A DNA stretch of 64,000 nucleotides from Actinoplanes lutulentus (GCF_003259845.1 NZ_QLMJ01000029.1:56127-120126); one strand, 5' to 3'; positions 26,479 to 35,417 are shown, counted from the first letter of the stretch. The notes: generated by a model not told the origin, from the sequence alone. Translations and numbers: made by a program.

Positions 26479-29400
26479 TCAGCCCATGTTGAGCCAGGCC
26501 TGGGTGGCGCCGGTCGTCGGGTCCACCTCCAGGTAATCGGCGCGGGCGTCGGCGTTGATGTCGGCGAACTGGATGCGGTGGCCGGCCACCAGGACGCCGG
26601 ACGCGACAGTGCCCTGCGGGGTCCAGTACCACTCGCCGGTCTTGGGGCCGCCGTTCGCCCACAGGTCAACGGCACTGTTGCTGCGCACGACGACGAAGTC
26701 GGCGCGGCCGTCGCCGGTCAGGTCCGCGAACCGGACGTCGCCACCGGCGGCGCCTACTCCCCCGGCGATCGTGCCCTGCGGAATCCAGTAGTAGTCACCA
26801 CCGGCCGGATTCGCGCCACCGTTGAGCCACGCCCGCACCGAGCTGTCGTCGCCCACGACGATGAAGTCGGCACGCCGATCGCCGTCGAGATCAGCGAACC
26901 GGACGCTGCTACCGGCAGCACCTACCCCGATCGCGATCGTGCCCTGCGGCGTCCAGTAGTAGTCACCACCGGCCGGATTCGCGCCACCGTTGAGCCATGC
27001 CCGTACCGAACTGTTCTCACCCACGACGATGTAATCAGCACGCCGATCACCATTGAGATCAGCGAACCGGACGCTGCTACCGGCAGCACCTACCCCGACC
27101 GCGATCGTCCCCTGCGGAATCCAGAAGTAGTCACCACCGGCCGGATTCGCACCGCCGTTGAGCCACGCCTGTACCGAGCTGTCGTTGTTGACCTGGAGGT
27201 AGTCGGCCCGGCGGTCGCCGTCGATGTCGGCGAACACGACCCGGCTGGAGTTGCCGACCGTGATCGAGCCCAGCGGCAGCCAGGGGAAGCTCCCGTTGCC
27301 GGTGCTGGCATTGCGCCACATCCGGGTATCGCCGGTGAAGTGGTTGACCGCGAGATAGTCGGCCTTGCCGTCACCGTCGATGTCGGCGAGGCGGACCTGG
27401 TTGCTCGTGACGCCGACGCCGCTGGCGACCGTGCCCGCCGGGTACCACGCCCACCCGTTGCTGCCACGCCCGCCGTTGATCCAGGCCCGGATCGACCCGT
27501 CGTCGGCGAGGACGAGGTAGTCGGCCCGGCGGTCACCGTCGAGATCGGCGAACCGGATGCGATCGCCGGACGCGCCGACGCCGCTCGCGGCGATCTCGGG
27601 CTTCTCGAAAGGCCCGACGCCGCCGAAGGCGAGGTTGATCGCCACCTCGACCGAGCCGTCGGACCGGACGTGCACGTGGTCACCGTGCCCGTCGCCGTCG
27701 AAGTCCGCGTACAGATACTGGGTATCCGACTCGACCGCGTAACCGCCCCGGTGATCGCTGAAGAGACGGCCGTCGGCACGGTAGATGGACTGCATCATCG
27801 CGTCCACGTCAAGCCGCACCATCTCGGCGACGCCGTCCGCATTCATGTCGGGGAAATGCCATCTCGCGGGACCGGACCTGCCCGTGGTGACCGCCCGGTG
27901 CGAGGTCCAGGCGACCGTGCCGTCCGGCGCGACACCACCGTTGATCCACTGATCGATGACACCGCTGGTGTGGGTGAGCAGATAGTCGGCCCGGCCGTCG
28001 GCGTTGATGTCCGCGAAGTGCACGTCGTCGCCGACCGATGTGGAGAGACTTCCGGGGTACGAGCCACCGGTCGCCGTTCCGACCGCCACGACACCCTGCG
28101 GCGACCAGCCGCGCACCGGGCCACCGGCCGGGTTGCCGCCCGGCTCTCCGGAGGGCGGGGTGATCCAGCCCGCGGCACCGACCGACTGCAGGCCCTCGGC
28201 GAACACGTCGGCCATCTTGCGGTACCCGTTGTCGTTGGGGTGCAGCAGATCGGCCAGGTCAGCGGTCGTCACCGGGTCCATGTCGACGAGCCACACCCGC
28301 CGCCCGGCGTTCTGCCGCTGTGCGACCACGCCCGGCAGACTGTTGTTGAAGTCGAAGATCCGCCCCTCGACGGCCGGGTCGACCGCCGGGACCAGCGTGG
28401 ACACCAGCAACGTCACGTCGGGCTGGGTACGAAAGATCTGGTCGATCAGCGAACCGAGCCGGCCGGGCGCCCCAGCGGCGTCGGCGTTCTCGTTCATGTC
28501 ATTGGTGCCGATGTGCAGCAGCACGACATTCGGTTTGTACGTGGTGAGCGCATTGTCGGTGATCCCGGCGATGTCGGCGATCTTCCACGCGGGGTAGCCC
28601 TCGTTGTCGGCGTCCGGGATGTTGCCGTACCGCCGGGAACCGACGTAGTCGACGGTGGTGCCGTTCTGCCGCAGCTCGTCCCAGAGCGGCCCGCGGTAGG
28701 CGCCGATGGTGGTGTTCGCGCCGTAGGTGATCGAGTCACCCAGCGGCATGATCCGCAACGGGGTCGGCTCGGCCTGCGCCCGCATCGCCCCGATCGCGAC
28801 CGCGTAGTGATCGCTGGACGCCCCGGGAACGGTCATCACCGGATGACCGGGAAGGTTCTCCGAGGACAGCGCCCAGTCGAGTTCGCCGCCGCTCTGCTGC
28901 GTCGCCGTCCCGGGGTGGTACCAGTAGGAACCGGCCGGGGCGAAGAACGACCGGGGTGCCACGTTGAAGTCGCCCAGCATGGTCCACTGCCGGCCGGGGA
29001 CCAGGTTGACGAAGGTGGCGATCTGCTGCGCCATGGCGGCGGAGTCGTTGGGTACGCCTCCCATAGCCTGACCGTGGAAGGTGAAGTACCAGTTGTTGTC
29101 GTACCGGACGCCGAGCGCGTTGCGGCCGTTCGGGTTCTGCACGACGGTGACCTGATCGGCCGGCCGCTGCGTCACGAGGGCGACGTTGGTCCGGCCGCCC
29201 GTGTGGGTGCCGCCGTTCGCGTCGGTCTGCAGGAAGTAGACCTCGTACGACTCCTGGCCGAACCGCCACCGGTTGTGCTGGATGTATCCGGACCGCCCCG
29301 GTGCGCCGGCGTTGAACGTGTAGTTCGCGACCATGGTGCCCGGCGGGGTGGGTCCCACCTCCTGGAGCGCGACGATCTCCGCGGCCCGGGCGTAGGCGCC

Positions 29401-29568
29401 CACCGTGGTCGTCCATTTGCTGTCGCCGCCGGACGTCGATCCCTGCATGTTGTAGGTGATCAGCGGCGTGCTGCTCATCGGCGCGGCGGACGCCGGCCCC
29501 GCTGTCACGGCGACGGCCGTCGAACAGATCAGTACGGCGAGCAGTGCCCGCGTCGCCCAGCTCGTCAT
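26479..29568 (-). CDS. secreted CdtB-like DNase / SGNH hydrolase / VCBS-repeat fusion
   Basis: 1029 residues from the ATG preceded by AGAGGAC; a longer frame to 29658 lacks a ribosome site and would bury the signal peptide. Residues 1-28 are a signal peptide. Residues about 33-262 form an exonuclease-endonuclease-phosphatase domain closest in look to CdtB: TYNMQGSTSGGDSKW, LQEVG (Glu70), GRTNVALVTQRPADQ, TFHGQ (His165), GDFN (Asp200, Asn202) and SDHY (Asp253, His254). Residues about 270-465 are an SGNH esterase with GDSITYG, GTNDMN and DLLHPND (His443). The rest is FG-GAP/VCBS repeats with Asp-rich DxDGDxRADY turns, probably calcium-binding. All catalytic residues are present. The likely role is an exported nuclease or phosphatase plus esterase. 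Confidence 0.9.
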   Translation of the reverse strand: MTSWATRALLAVLICSTAVAVTAGPASAAPMSSTPLITYNMQGSTSGGDSKWTTTVGAYARAAEIVALQEVGPTPPGTMVANYTFNAGAPGRSGYIQHNRWRFGQESYEVYFLQTDANGGTHTGGRTNVALVTQRPADQVTVVQNPNGRNALGVRYDNNWYFTFHGQAMGGVPNDSAAMAQQIATFVNLVPGRQWTMLGDFNVAPRSFFAPAGSYWYHPGTATQQSGGELDWALSSENLPGHPVMTVPGASSDHYAVAIGAMRAQAEPTPLRIMPLGDSITYGANTTIGAYRGPLWDELRQNGTTVDYVGSRRYGNIPDADNEGYPAWKIADIAGITDNALTTYKPNVVLLHIGTNDMNENADAAGAPGRLGSLIDQIFRTQPDVTLLVSTLVPAVDPAVEGRIFDFNNSLPGVVAQRQNAGRRVWLVDMDPVTTADLADLLHPNDNGYRKMADVFAEGLQSVGAAGWITPPSGEPGGNPAGGPVRGWSPQGVVAVGTATGGSYPGSLSTSVGDDVHFADINADGRADYLLTHTSGVIDQWINGGVAPDGTVAWTSHRAVTTGRSGPARWHFPDMNADGVAEMVRLDVDAMMQSIYRADGRLFSDHRGGYAVESDTQYLYADFDGDGHGDHVHVRSDGSVEVAINLAFGGVGPFEKPEIAASGVGASGDRIRFADLDGDRRADYLVLADDGSIRAWINGGRGSNGWAWYPAGTVASGVGVTSNQVRLADIDGDGKADYLAVNHFTGDTRMWRNASTGNGSFPWLPLGSITVGNSSRVVFADIDGDRRADYLQVNNDSSVQAWLNGGANPAGGDYFWIPQGTIAVGVGAAGSSVRFADLNGDRRADYIVVGENSSVRAWLNGGANPAGGDYYWTPQGTIAIGVGAAGSSVRFADLDGDRRADFIVVGDDSSVRAWLNGGANPAGGDYYWIPQGTIAGGVGAAGGDVRFADLTGDGRADFVVVRSNSAVDLWANGGPKTGEWYWTPQGTVASGVLVAGHRIQFADINADARADYLEVDPTTGATQAWLNMG
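26653..27156 (-). repeat. three near-identical 168-bp units inside the VCBS region
   Basis: Units 26653-26820, 26821-26988 and 26989-27156 each encode 56 residues (one VCBS/FG-GAP blade). The last two are nearly identical at DNA level, which suggests recent tandem duplication and possible copy-number change. Confidence 0.8.
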
Positions 29569-29619
29569 ACGGAGTCCTCTGTGGAGGTTTGATGATCGAG
29601 CGCACTCTATACGGCAAGC

Positions 29620-29648
29620 GCCCGGCCGCCGATGATCGGCGGCCGGGC
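29620..29648. terminator. perfect hairpin after the RTX-like gene
   Basis: GCCCGGCCGCCGAT (29620-29633) is mirrored exactly at 29635-29648. It lies 16 bases past the RTX-like stop and upstream of the CdtB-like start, so the two genes are probably separate transcripts. A run of seven T on the minus strand precedes rather than follows it. Confidence 0.6.
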
Positions 29649-29663
29649 ATCCCGTCAAAAAAA

Positions 29664-30437
29664 TTACTGGGTGAGCGTGTCGGTGCCGGCGCCGCCGACC
29701 AGCTTGTCCTTGCCGGAGCCGCCGGCCAGGTTGTCGTTGCCGGCGTTGCCGTACAGGCTGTCGTTGCCGTACCCACCGAGCAGGTAGTCGTTGCCGGTGC
29801 CGCCGTGGATGACGTCGTCGCTGTCCGGCGCGTCGCCGTCGAGGACGCCGCCGATCAGGTCGTCGTTGCCGGCGTCGCCGTAGATCTTGTCCTTGCCCGG
29901 GCCGCCCTCGACGTAGTCGTTGCCGCGGCCGGCGCGGATGGTGTCGTTACCCAGGCTGCCCTGCAGGTTGTCGGCGCCGCCGTAGCCGTAGATCTTGTCG
30001 TTGCCCGCGCCGCCGAAGAGGGTGTCGGCGCCGGAGCCACCGCGCAGGACGTCCTTGCCGGTGCCACCCTCGGCGAACAGGGCAATCCCGGTCTTGTTGG
30101 TGACGGTGTCGTTCTTGTTGCCGAGCGTGACGCTCAGCTCGGTCGGCTTCTTCGCCGTGGTGCACTTGACCTTGGTCTTGTCACCCTTGACCGCTTTGCA
30201 GCCCTTGCCCGCCTTGATGGCGACCTTGTCGTTCAGCGTCACGGTGCGCCCGGAGACCGTGATGACCAGCGAGTTGACCTGTCCGGCAGCGGCGGCGAAC
30301 CGTACGGTCGTGTTGCTCTCACCCAGAACCTCGGCCTTGGCGGCCGTGGCGGCCTGCGCCGGTGAGGCGAAGAAAGCGGTCGCGAGACCGGCCGCCACAC
30401 CGATCGCGGCAAGCTTCTTACGGTCGAGACTGAACAT
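29664..30437 (-). CDS. secreted RTX-like calcium-binding repeat protein
   Basis: 257 residues with a signal peptide (cleavage near AQAA, residue 29). A non-repeat domain of about 90 residues contains a Cys pair around CKAVKGDKTKVKC. Eight or so GGxGxDxLxG nonapeptides follow (GGSGADTLFGGAGNDKIYGY, GGTGNDYLLGGYGNDSLYGN), building a calcium-bound parallel beta-roll. In this phylum such proteins go through the general secretion route, as no type I secretion genes are nearby. The N-terminal domain recurs in the protein at 34056-34790. Function is unknown; a cell-surface structural role is possible. Confidence 0.88.
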   Translation of the reverse strand: MFSLDRKKLAAIGVAAGLATAFFASPAQAATAAKAEVLGESNTTVRFAAAAGQVNSLVITVSGRTVTLNDKVAIKAGKGCKAVKGDKTKVKCTTAKKPTELSVTLGNKNDTVTNKTGIALFAEGGTGKDVLRGGSGADTLFGGAGNDKIYGYGGADNLQGSLGNDTIRAGRGNDYVEGGPGKDKIYGDAGNDDLIGGVLDGDAPDSDDVIHGGTGNDYLLGGYGNDSLYGNAGNDNLAGGSGKDKLVGGAGTDTLTQ

Positions 30438-30517
30438 GGGATCCCCCGTCTGCGCTGGTGTTATGGAGATCCTATGAGGATGTGAGCGCTGCTCGTCTCC
30501 TGCTTTCGTGTCACCTC

Positions 30518-31138
30518 TCAGGCGCGTTCCAGCGGGAGGGCGATCATGCCCGGGAAAGCCGCGTCCTCGGCTTCGTCGAGCATCGCGGCCGCCACGGTCG
30601 CCCGGCTCACCCGCGCGGGGAAGAAACGCCGCGGCGCCTCGGCGAGGCCGACCGTGCGCCGGGTCGAGCTGAGCGGCCCGTTCGACAGCGGACCCGCGTG
30701 GAACACCGTTCCCCCTGCGGCCAGAACGGCCGCGTCGGCGGCGACCTTGTCGCCCAGCTCGGCGCCCATCAGTTTCAGCAGCGTCCGGGTGGCGGCGCCG
30801 GCCGCTGCGGCGGACGGTCCCGTACCGAAGGCGCCGAGCCAGATGACACGTTGCGGCGCGGCGGCGACGACGGCCCGCGCCCCGGCGGTGAGCGCACCCG
30901 GCTTGGCGCCACGGGCGTTGCCGAGCCCGGACAGCACGACCTTCTGACCGGCCAGAGCAGCCGCGATCGAGTGCGGGACGCGTACATCTGCAGCCACGCG
31001 GAGGAGCCGCGGCGAATCCGCAAGGGTGAGGCGATCGGGGTTGCGCGCGACGGCGGTGACCGTGTGGCCGCGGGCGAGGGCCTGGCGGGTGAGTTCGAGA
31101 CCGGTCGCACCGGAGGCCGCGAGAATGGTGAGTTCCAT
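30518..31138 (-). CDS. NAD(P)H-binding oxidoreductase (NmrA/BVR-B-like)
   Basis: 206 residues from the ATG two bases after the stop of the upstream phosphatase-like gene; a longer frame reads through that gene and is rejected. The Rossmann start is MELTILAASGATGLELTRQA, with the GxxGxxG-type loop and a basic VARNPDRL that favours NADP. No catalytic YxxxK is visible, as in atypical SDRs of the NmrA and biliverdin reductase B type. It is coupled to the upstream inositol-phosphatase-like gene. Confidence 0.8.
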   Translation of the reverse strand: MELTILAASGATGLELTRQALARGHTVTAVARNPDRLTLADSPRLLRVAADVRVPHSIAAALAGQKVVLSGLGNARGAKPGALTAGARAVVAAAPQRVIWLGAFGTGPSAAAAGAATRTLLKLMGAELGDKVAADAAVLAAGGTVFHAGPLSNGPLSSTRRTVGLAEAPRRFFPARVSRATVAAAMLDEAEDAAFPGMIALPLERA

Positions 31139-31140
31139 CG

Positions 31141-31917
31141 TCAGCGTCCGGAGCGCAGGATGTCGAGGGCCTCGGCGTGCAGACCCGGCGCGGCGGCCAG
31201 ATAGCCGTCGCTGGTGATCTCCCACGGCTTGCCGTCGAGATCGGTCACGGTCGCGCCGGCCTCACGCGCGATCAGCACCGGCGCGATGTGCGAGCGCAGG
31301 TTGTCGAACTGCCAGTGCAGATCCATCCGACCGGCCGCGACCTGCGTGAGCTGGTGACTGACCGGCACCGACACCCGGACATAGAGGGCGTGTCGCATCA
31401 TCGCCGCGACGGCCTCACCCACCCGCGCCGCATGCGCCGGATCACGGTCAGGCTTCGCCTGCCCGGTCCCCGCCAGCGCCACTGCCAGGTCACTCTTTCC
31501 CGAGACCTTCATGGGTACGTGATTAGCGTGCGCCCCGTGACCCGCCACAGCGGTGAACGTCTCGCCGGGCACCGGTGCGTGCACGACCGCGAGGGCGGGC
31601 CGGCCCTCGCGGACCAGGCTGACGCCGATGTTCCAGTCGGGCATGCCGTAGACGGCGTTGAGGTTACCGCCGACCGGGTCGACGACCCACCAGTCACCAT
31701 CGGACATCGGGCCGGAGCCGTGCTCGTCGGTGTTCCAGCCGGAGCCGGGCAGCGCGGCGGTCAGGGCCGGCCGGAGCACGTCGGTGACGGCGTCGTCGTT
31801 GGCCCGGAGCGCGGCCATCAAAGCCTCGGCGGTCGCGGGCTTCACGTCGATGCTGGGCAGGCGTTTCGCGGCTTCGTGGACGGCGGTGGTCACGGTTTCG
31901 AGCAGGTCGTCGGTCAT
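31141..31917 (-). CDS. inositol monophosphatase family protein with altered metal site
   Basis: 258 residues of the inositol monophosphatase fold. The family's DP-I-D-G-T signature reads DPVGGN (80-85), so the second metal-binding Asp is Gly. The upstream GEE acid motif is replaced by NTDEHG. The second motif keeps an Asp in FDNLRSHIAPVLIAREAGA. Canonical enzymes use two or three Mg ions to cleave sugar phosphates; loss of one Asp suggests altered or absent catalysis, or a different substrate. It starts 66 bases from the divergent LysR gene and is a natural target of it. Confidence 0.8.
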   Translation of the reverse strand: MTDDLLETVTTAVHEAAKRLPSIDVKPATAEALMAALRANDDAVTDVLRPALTAALPGSGWNTDEHGSGPMSDGDWWVVDPVGGNLNAVYGMPDWNIGVSLVREGRPALAVVHAPVPGETFTAVAGHGAHANHVPMKVSGKSDLAVALAGTGQAKPDRDPAHAARVGEAVAAMMRHALYVRVSVPVSHQLTQVAAGRMDLHWQFDNLRSHIAPVLIAREAGATVTDLDGKPWEITSDGYLAAAPGLHAEALDILRSGR

Positions 31918-31983
31918 GTGTCCAGCTTCGAGTCAGGCCACGATTAAGTCCAGTGCACTCTTGCTAAGCTAGGATTTACCACC
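31918..31983. promoter_or_regulatory. divergent LysR-type control region
   Basis: Sixty-six AT-richer bases separate the phosphatase-like gene and lysR. AGTGCACT (31952-31959) is an exact palindrome near the centre, a candidate LysR contact; TAGGAT just before the lysR start could be a -10 element. Confidence 0.45.
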
Positions 31984-32877
31984 ATGCACTTGGATTTGAA
32001 TCTGCTGACGGTGCTCGACGCACTTCTCGAGGAGGGCAGCGTCCTCGGCGCGGCCGAGCGGTTGCGGCTCTCCTCGCCCGCCGTCAGCCGGTCGCTGGGT
32101 CGCATCCGGCGGCTGACCGGCGACGACATCCTGGTGCGGACCGGCCGCACGATGACCCCGACGCCGTACGCACTGGGCGTCCGCGAGCAGGTCAGCGAAC
32201 TCGTGCGGCAGGCGAGCGACGTGCTCACCCCGAGCCGGCGCCTGGACCTGACCGAGCTCGACCGCACCTTCACACTGCAGTGCCACGACGCCCTCGCCAC
32301 CACGCTGGCGCCGCCGCTGCTGAACGCCATCGCGACGCTCGCCCCGAACGTGCGCCTGCGTTTCCTGGCCGAGCCCGCCTCCGACACCGACGACCTGCGC
32401 CACGGCCGCATCGACCTGGCGATCGGCGCGACCGCACCCGACCTGCCAGAGTTCCGCAGCGAGGTGCTCGGTCACGACCGGGTGGTCGCGATCCTGCGCC
32501 GCGACCATCCGTACGCGGGCCGGCTCGATCTGGCCGCGTACGCCGCCCAGCCGCACATCCTGGTGTCACGCCGCGGCCGGCTGACCGACCCGGTCGACGA
32601 CATCCTGGAATCCCACGGCCTGCACCGGCGGGTCCTCGCCTCGGTCGGCACGGCGGCGAGCGCGATGCTCATCATCAGTCGCAGCGACGCCGTGCTTACC
32701 GCACCGGAGGCGACATGGCGTCCGCTGATCGAGGCGTTCGGCCTGCGTACCGAAGCCTTGCCATTCCCGGCGCCGGCACCGCCGATGATCTGCAGCTGGC
32801 ATCAGCGCTACGACACCGACGCCGCACACGGCTGGCTGCGGGCGCGGGTGCGTGAGGTGCTGGCCGCGGTCGATTAG
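31984..32877 (+). CDS. LysR family transcriptional regulator
   Basis: 297 residues. The N-terminal winged HTH is typical (LNLLTVLDALLEEGSVLGAA, LSSPAVSRSLGRIRRLTGDD), followed by a periplasmic-binding-like effector domain in two lobes. It is divergent from the phosphatase/oxidoreductase pair, which it probably controls in response to a small ligand. Its end lies six bases from the stop of the converging GH5 gene. Confidence 0.92.
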   Translation: MHLDLNLLTVLDALLEEGSVLGAAERLRLSSPAVSRSLGRIRRLTGDDILVRTGRTMTPTPYALGVREQVSELVRQASDVLTPSRRLDLTELDRTFTLQCHDALATTLAPPLLNAIATLAPNVRLRFLAEPASDTDDLRHGRIDLAIGATAPDLPEFRSEVLGHDRVVAILRRDHPYAGRLDLAAYAAQPHILVSRRGRLTDPVDDILESHGLHRRVLASVGTAASAMLIISRSDAVLTAPEATWRPLIEAFGLRTEALPFPAPAPPMICSWHQRYDTDAAHGWLRARVREVLAAVD

Positions 32878-32883
32878 CGTCCT

Positions 32884-33894
32884 TCACAGTCCCCAGCCGT
32901 ACCGGATGCGGTCCCGGCCGGACGTGTTGCGGACGGTCAGGTTCAGGTTGGTGCCGCTGCCGCTGAGCGCGAACATCGAGTAGTAGTCGAATCCGGAGCT
33001 GCCGGTGGGCTTGCCGCCGATGGCGGGCCAATAGCTGCCACCCATCTGGTTGTCCCGCATGACCTGGGTGACGGCGCGGATGTGACGCACGAAGTTGTCG
33101 GTGCTGTTCGCGTCGGCGTAATTGAGGCCGGTGGACATCGGCGCGCCGTATTCGGTCACCACCGCCCGGGAGGCGCAGTTACCGAGACGGGTCTGTACGT
33201 GGCTGCGGAAGGCGTCGTAGGTCATCGCGCTGTAGAAGAACGCGTAGTGGTGGAATGACAGCAACGTCGCGGAGAATCGGCTGTCGTTGCACACGTCGCG
33301 CAGGTCCTGGCTGTAACCGGTCCCGCCGATGAGCACCCGGGCCGGCACCGCCGAGTAGTGGTAGCTGAGCCAGTTCGCCGCCACCGTGCGCCAGTCCGCC
33401 GAGGTGTAGCCGTGCGGTTCGTTCATCGGCTCGAAGTAGACGTTGGTGTTCGATCCGTAGGTATAGGTGACCTTGGACCACATCGTGTTCCACGCGGCGA
33501 TGTTCGTGATCCGGCCACCGGAGGCGGCGCCGTCCTCCCAATACGCCAGGATGACCTTGAAGCCGCGGGCGGTGGCGGCGTCGATCGCGCCCCGGTAGGC
33601 CTCCCACCAGGTTGTACCGACCGTGTGGGTGTTGATCGGCAGCCGGACGGTGTTCACGCCGATGGCGGCCATGCTGTTGTAGACCGCATTGGCTTTCGCC
33701 CGCACCGTCGCGTTGCTGTCGGACTGACTCAAGCCCTGAACGACCAGGGGGCCGGTGCTGAAGTTGTCGCCGAGGACAGCCCAGTTCATCCCCCGGAATT
33801 GGCTGGTGGCGGCAGCGGCGGGCGACGAGCCGGCGACCGCGCCGCCCAGTGCGGTCAGCGCGATCACCACGGTGATCGACAGCAGGCGCCTCAT
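32884..33894 (-). CDS. secreted glycoside hydrolase family 5
   Basis: About 336 residues from the ATG at 33894 (MRRLLS); upstream in-frame starts add a polar leader before the signal peptide. A signal peptide ends near PAAAA (residue 29). The GH5 barrel has the acid/base in YFEPMNEPHG (Glu159) and the nucleophile in VVTEYGAP (Glu248), with FHHYAFF holding the conserved His. The family cuts beta-1,4-linked mannans, glucans or related polymers with retention. No carbohydrate-binding module is present. The exact substrate (cellulose, mannan) cannot be read. Confidence 0.88.
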   Translation of the reverse strand: MRRLLSITVVIALTALGGAVAGSSPAAAATSQFRGMNWAVLGDNFSTGPLVVQGLSQSDSNATVRAKANAVYNSMAAIGVNTVRLPINTHTVGTTWWEAYRGAIDAATARGFKVILAYWEDGAASGGRITNIAAWNTMWSKVTYTYGSNTNVYFEPMNEPHGYTSADWRTVAANWLSYHYSAVPARVLIGGTGYSQDLRDVCNDSRFSATLLSFHHYAFFYSAMTYDAFRSHVQTRLGNCASRAVVTEYGAPMSTGLNYADANSTDNFVRHIRAVTQVMRDNQMGGSYWPAIGGKPTGSSGFDYYSMFALSGSGTNLNLTVRNTSGRDRIRYGWGL

Positions 33895-34055
33895 GGCATT
33901 TTCGATCATTGGACCGAGCCCTCCGTCCGTCACATGTTACGACGACGTTTCGGGCTGATGTTATCGTTCACATTTGCGCTGTCAAGCAGGGAAATCGCGT
34001 TTAAGGCTATGACCAGCGTCAATGTCTTTGGCGGTATTGCCGGCGGTAGTTACGG

Positions 34056-34790
34056 TCAGTTCTTCTCGCAGCCGGTGGTGAGGGCCAGGACGAGCACGAT
34101 GCACCGGTCGCCGGCCGCGGTGTTCGAGCCACCGTTGAGCAGGTCGGTCACCTCGTCGAACTCGTCGTAGTCGCCGGGGTTGTCGTTGCCGTCGAGATAG
34201 TCGTCGCCGGCGCCGCCGTACATCTTGTCGACGCCGCGGTGGCCCAGCAGCGTGTCGTTCCCACCGTTGCCGTAGATCTTGTCGTTGCCCGTCCCGCCGT
34301 CGAGAGCGTCGTTGCCGCCGCGACCCTTGAGCACGTCTCTGCCGGAGTGGCCGGCGAGCCGGTCGCGGCGGGGGCCGCCGGTGAGCTTGTCGTTGCCGGT
34401 GCCACCGTCCGCGGTGATCGGCAGGTCGGTGCTGTTGACGATCGTGTCGTTGCGGTCGTAGGCGTAGACCCGCAGCCGGGTCGGCGCGGCGGCGCCTTCC
34501 GGCGTACAGAAGGCCTTGGTCTTGTCGCCTTTGACTCGCCTGCAACCGGCCCCGACCGTGATGGCGACCCGATCGTCGACCGTGATCGTGGCGCCCTTGC
34601 GGGTCAGCGTGATCGTGCTCTGCTTCCCCTTGGCCGCTTTGTACTCGACGACCGTGCCGTCGACGACAGCGAGCAGCCCGGCCTTGCCGGCGGCGTGCAC
34701 CGGCAAGGCACCCACGGCGAGCGACGCGGTGACGGCGAGGGTCGCGCTCAAGGTCACAGCGGCACGCAGCCGCCACGATGCCGCTGGCAT
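34056..34790 (-). CDS. secreted RTX-like repeat protein
   Basis: 244 residues from the ATG preceded by AAGGA; a longer frame has no leader-like features. A signal peptide (to about VHA, residue 27) precedes a domain with CRRVKGDKTKAFC, matching the 29664 protein, then five to six RTX nonapeptides (GGTGNDKLTGG, GGNDALDGGTGNDKIYGNGG). The C-terminus has an extra Cys pair (RCIVLVLALTTGC). The shared N-terminal domain shows that the two genes form a small paralogous family. The role is unknown, likely surface or secreted calcium-binding. Confidence 0.85.
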   Translation of the reverse strand: MPAASWRLRAAVTLSATLAVTASLAVGALPVHAAGKAGLLAVVDGTVVEYKAAKGKQSTITLTRKGATITVDDRVAITVGAGCRRVKGDKTKAFCTPEGAAAPTRLRVYAYDRNDTIVNSTDLPITADGGTGNDKLTGGPRRDRLAGHSGRDVLKGRGGNDALDGGTGNDKIYGNGGNDTLLGHRGVDKMYGGAGDDYLDGNDNPGDYDEFDEVTDLLNGGSNTAAGDRCIVLVLALTTGCEKN

Positions 34791-34860
34791 AGGGATCCTT
34801 CCGGTCGGGTCTTCCCAGTGCCCGCAGCATAGAACGCGTTGCAAAGTCCGAAGTGGATGG

Positions 34861-35417
34861 CTAGTTCGCCTTGGTGGTGGCCTCCCGGATGAGGTCGACG
34901 AGGGCGGCCGCCTCGGGGATGGCGACGGTGTGCGAGCCACCGGCCAGTTCCACGGTGTGGCGGGAACCGGCTCGTTCGGCCATGAAGCGGTGCGCGGCGA
35001 CCGGGATGTTGAGGTCTTCGCTGCCGAACAGGAACCAGGACGGCAGCGACTGCCAGGCCGGCTCGCCGGAGGCCTCGTTCAGAGCGGCGTCGGTGATCGG
35101 CCGCTGGGTCACCGCCATCACAGCCGCGAGCTCCGGCGACGAGTCGGCCGCGAACTGGTGGTGATAGCGGCCCTGCTGGATGTAGAGGTCGGTGCCACCG
35201 CCGGGCAGCCCGACCGGTGCCAGCGCCTCCCCGAGCGTGCTGCCGGGGAACTTCCCGGACAGCTCGACGGCGCTCTCCCCCGCGACCGGGGCGAACGCTC
35301 CGACGAAGACCAGCCCGGTGACGTTCGTGCCCGCCACGGCCACGTTGGAGATTCGGCGAAGGCGCCGTGGACGAGGACGATCGTCGGCTTGCCGGGAGTG
35401 GTCGTGGTGATGGTCAT
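34861..35417 (-). pseudogene. alpha/beta hydrolase with internal deletion
   Basis: The gene starts well: GGAGG, ATG, then TTTPGKPTIVLVHGAFAES. At about 35352 the reading jumps frame to AVAGTNVTGLVFVGAFAP, which in the related secreted hydrolase at 17122 lies some 57 residues further on (NTNVKALVYVDAYLP). The missing piece includes the nucleophile GHSYGG. The remainder to the stop is intact in the second frame. A deletion of roughly 170 bases that shifts the frame explains this. The product cannot be catalytic. An operator-like palindrome sits upstream at 35484. Confidence 0.8.

Noticed and set aside
26578..29592. 1004-codon open frame antisense to the CdtB-like fusion
   Set aside because: Low-complexity Arg/Val/Asp translation over a well-supported gene; mirrors the repeat structure of the real gene.
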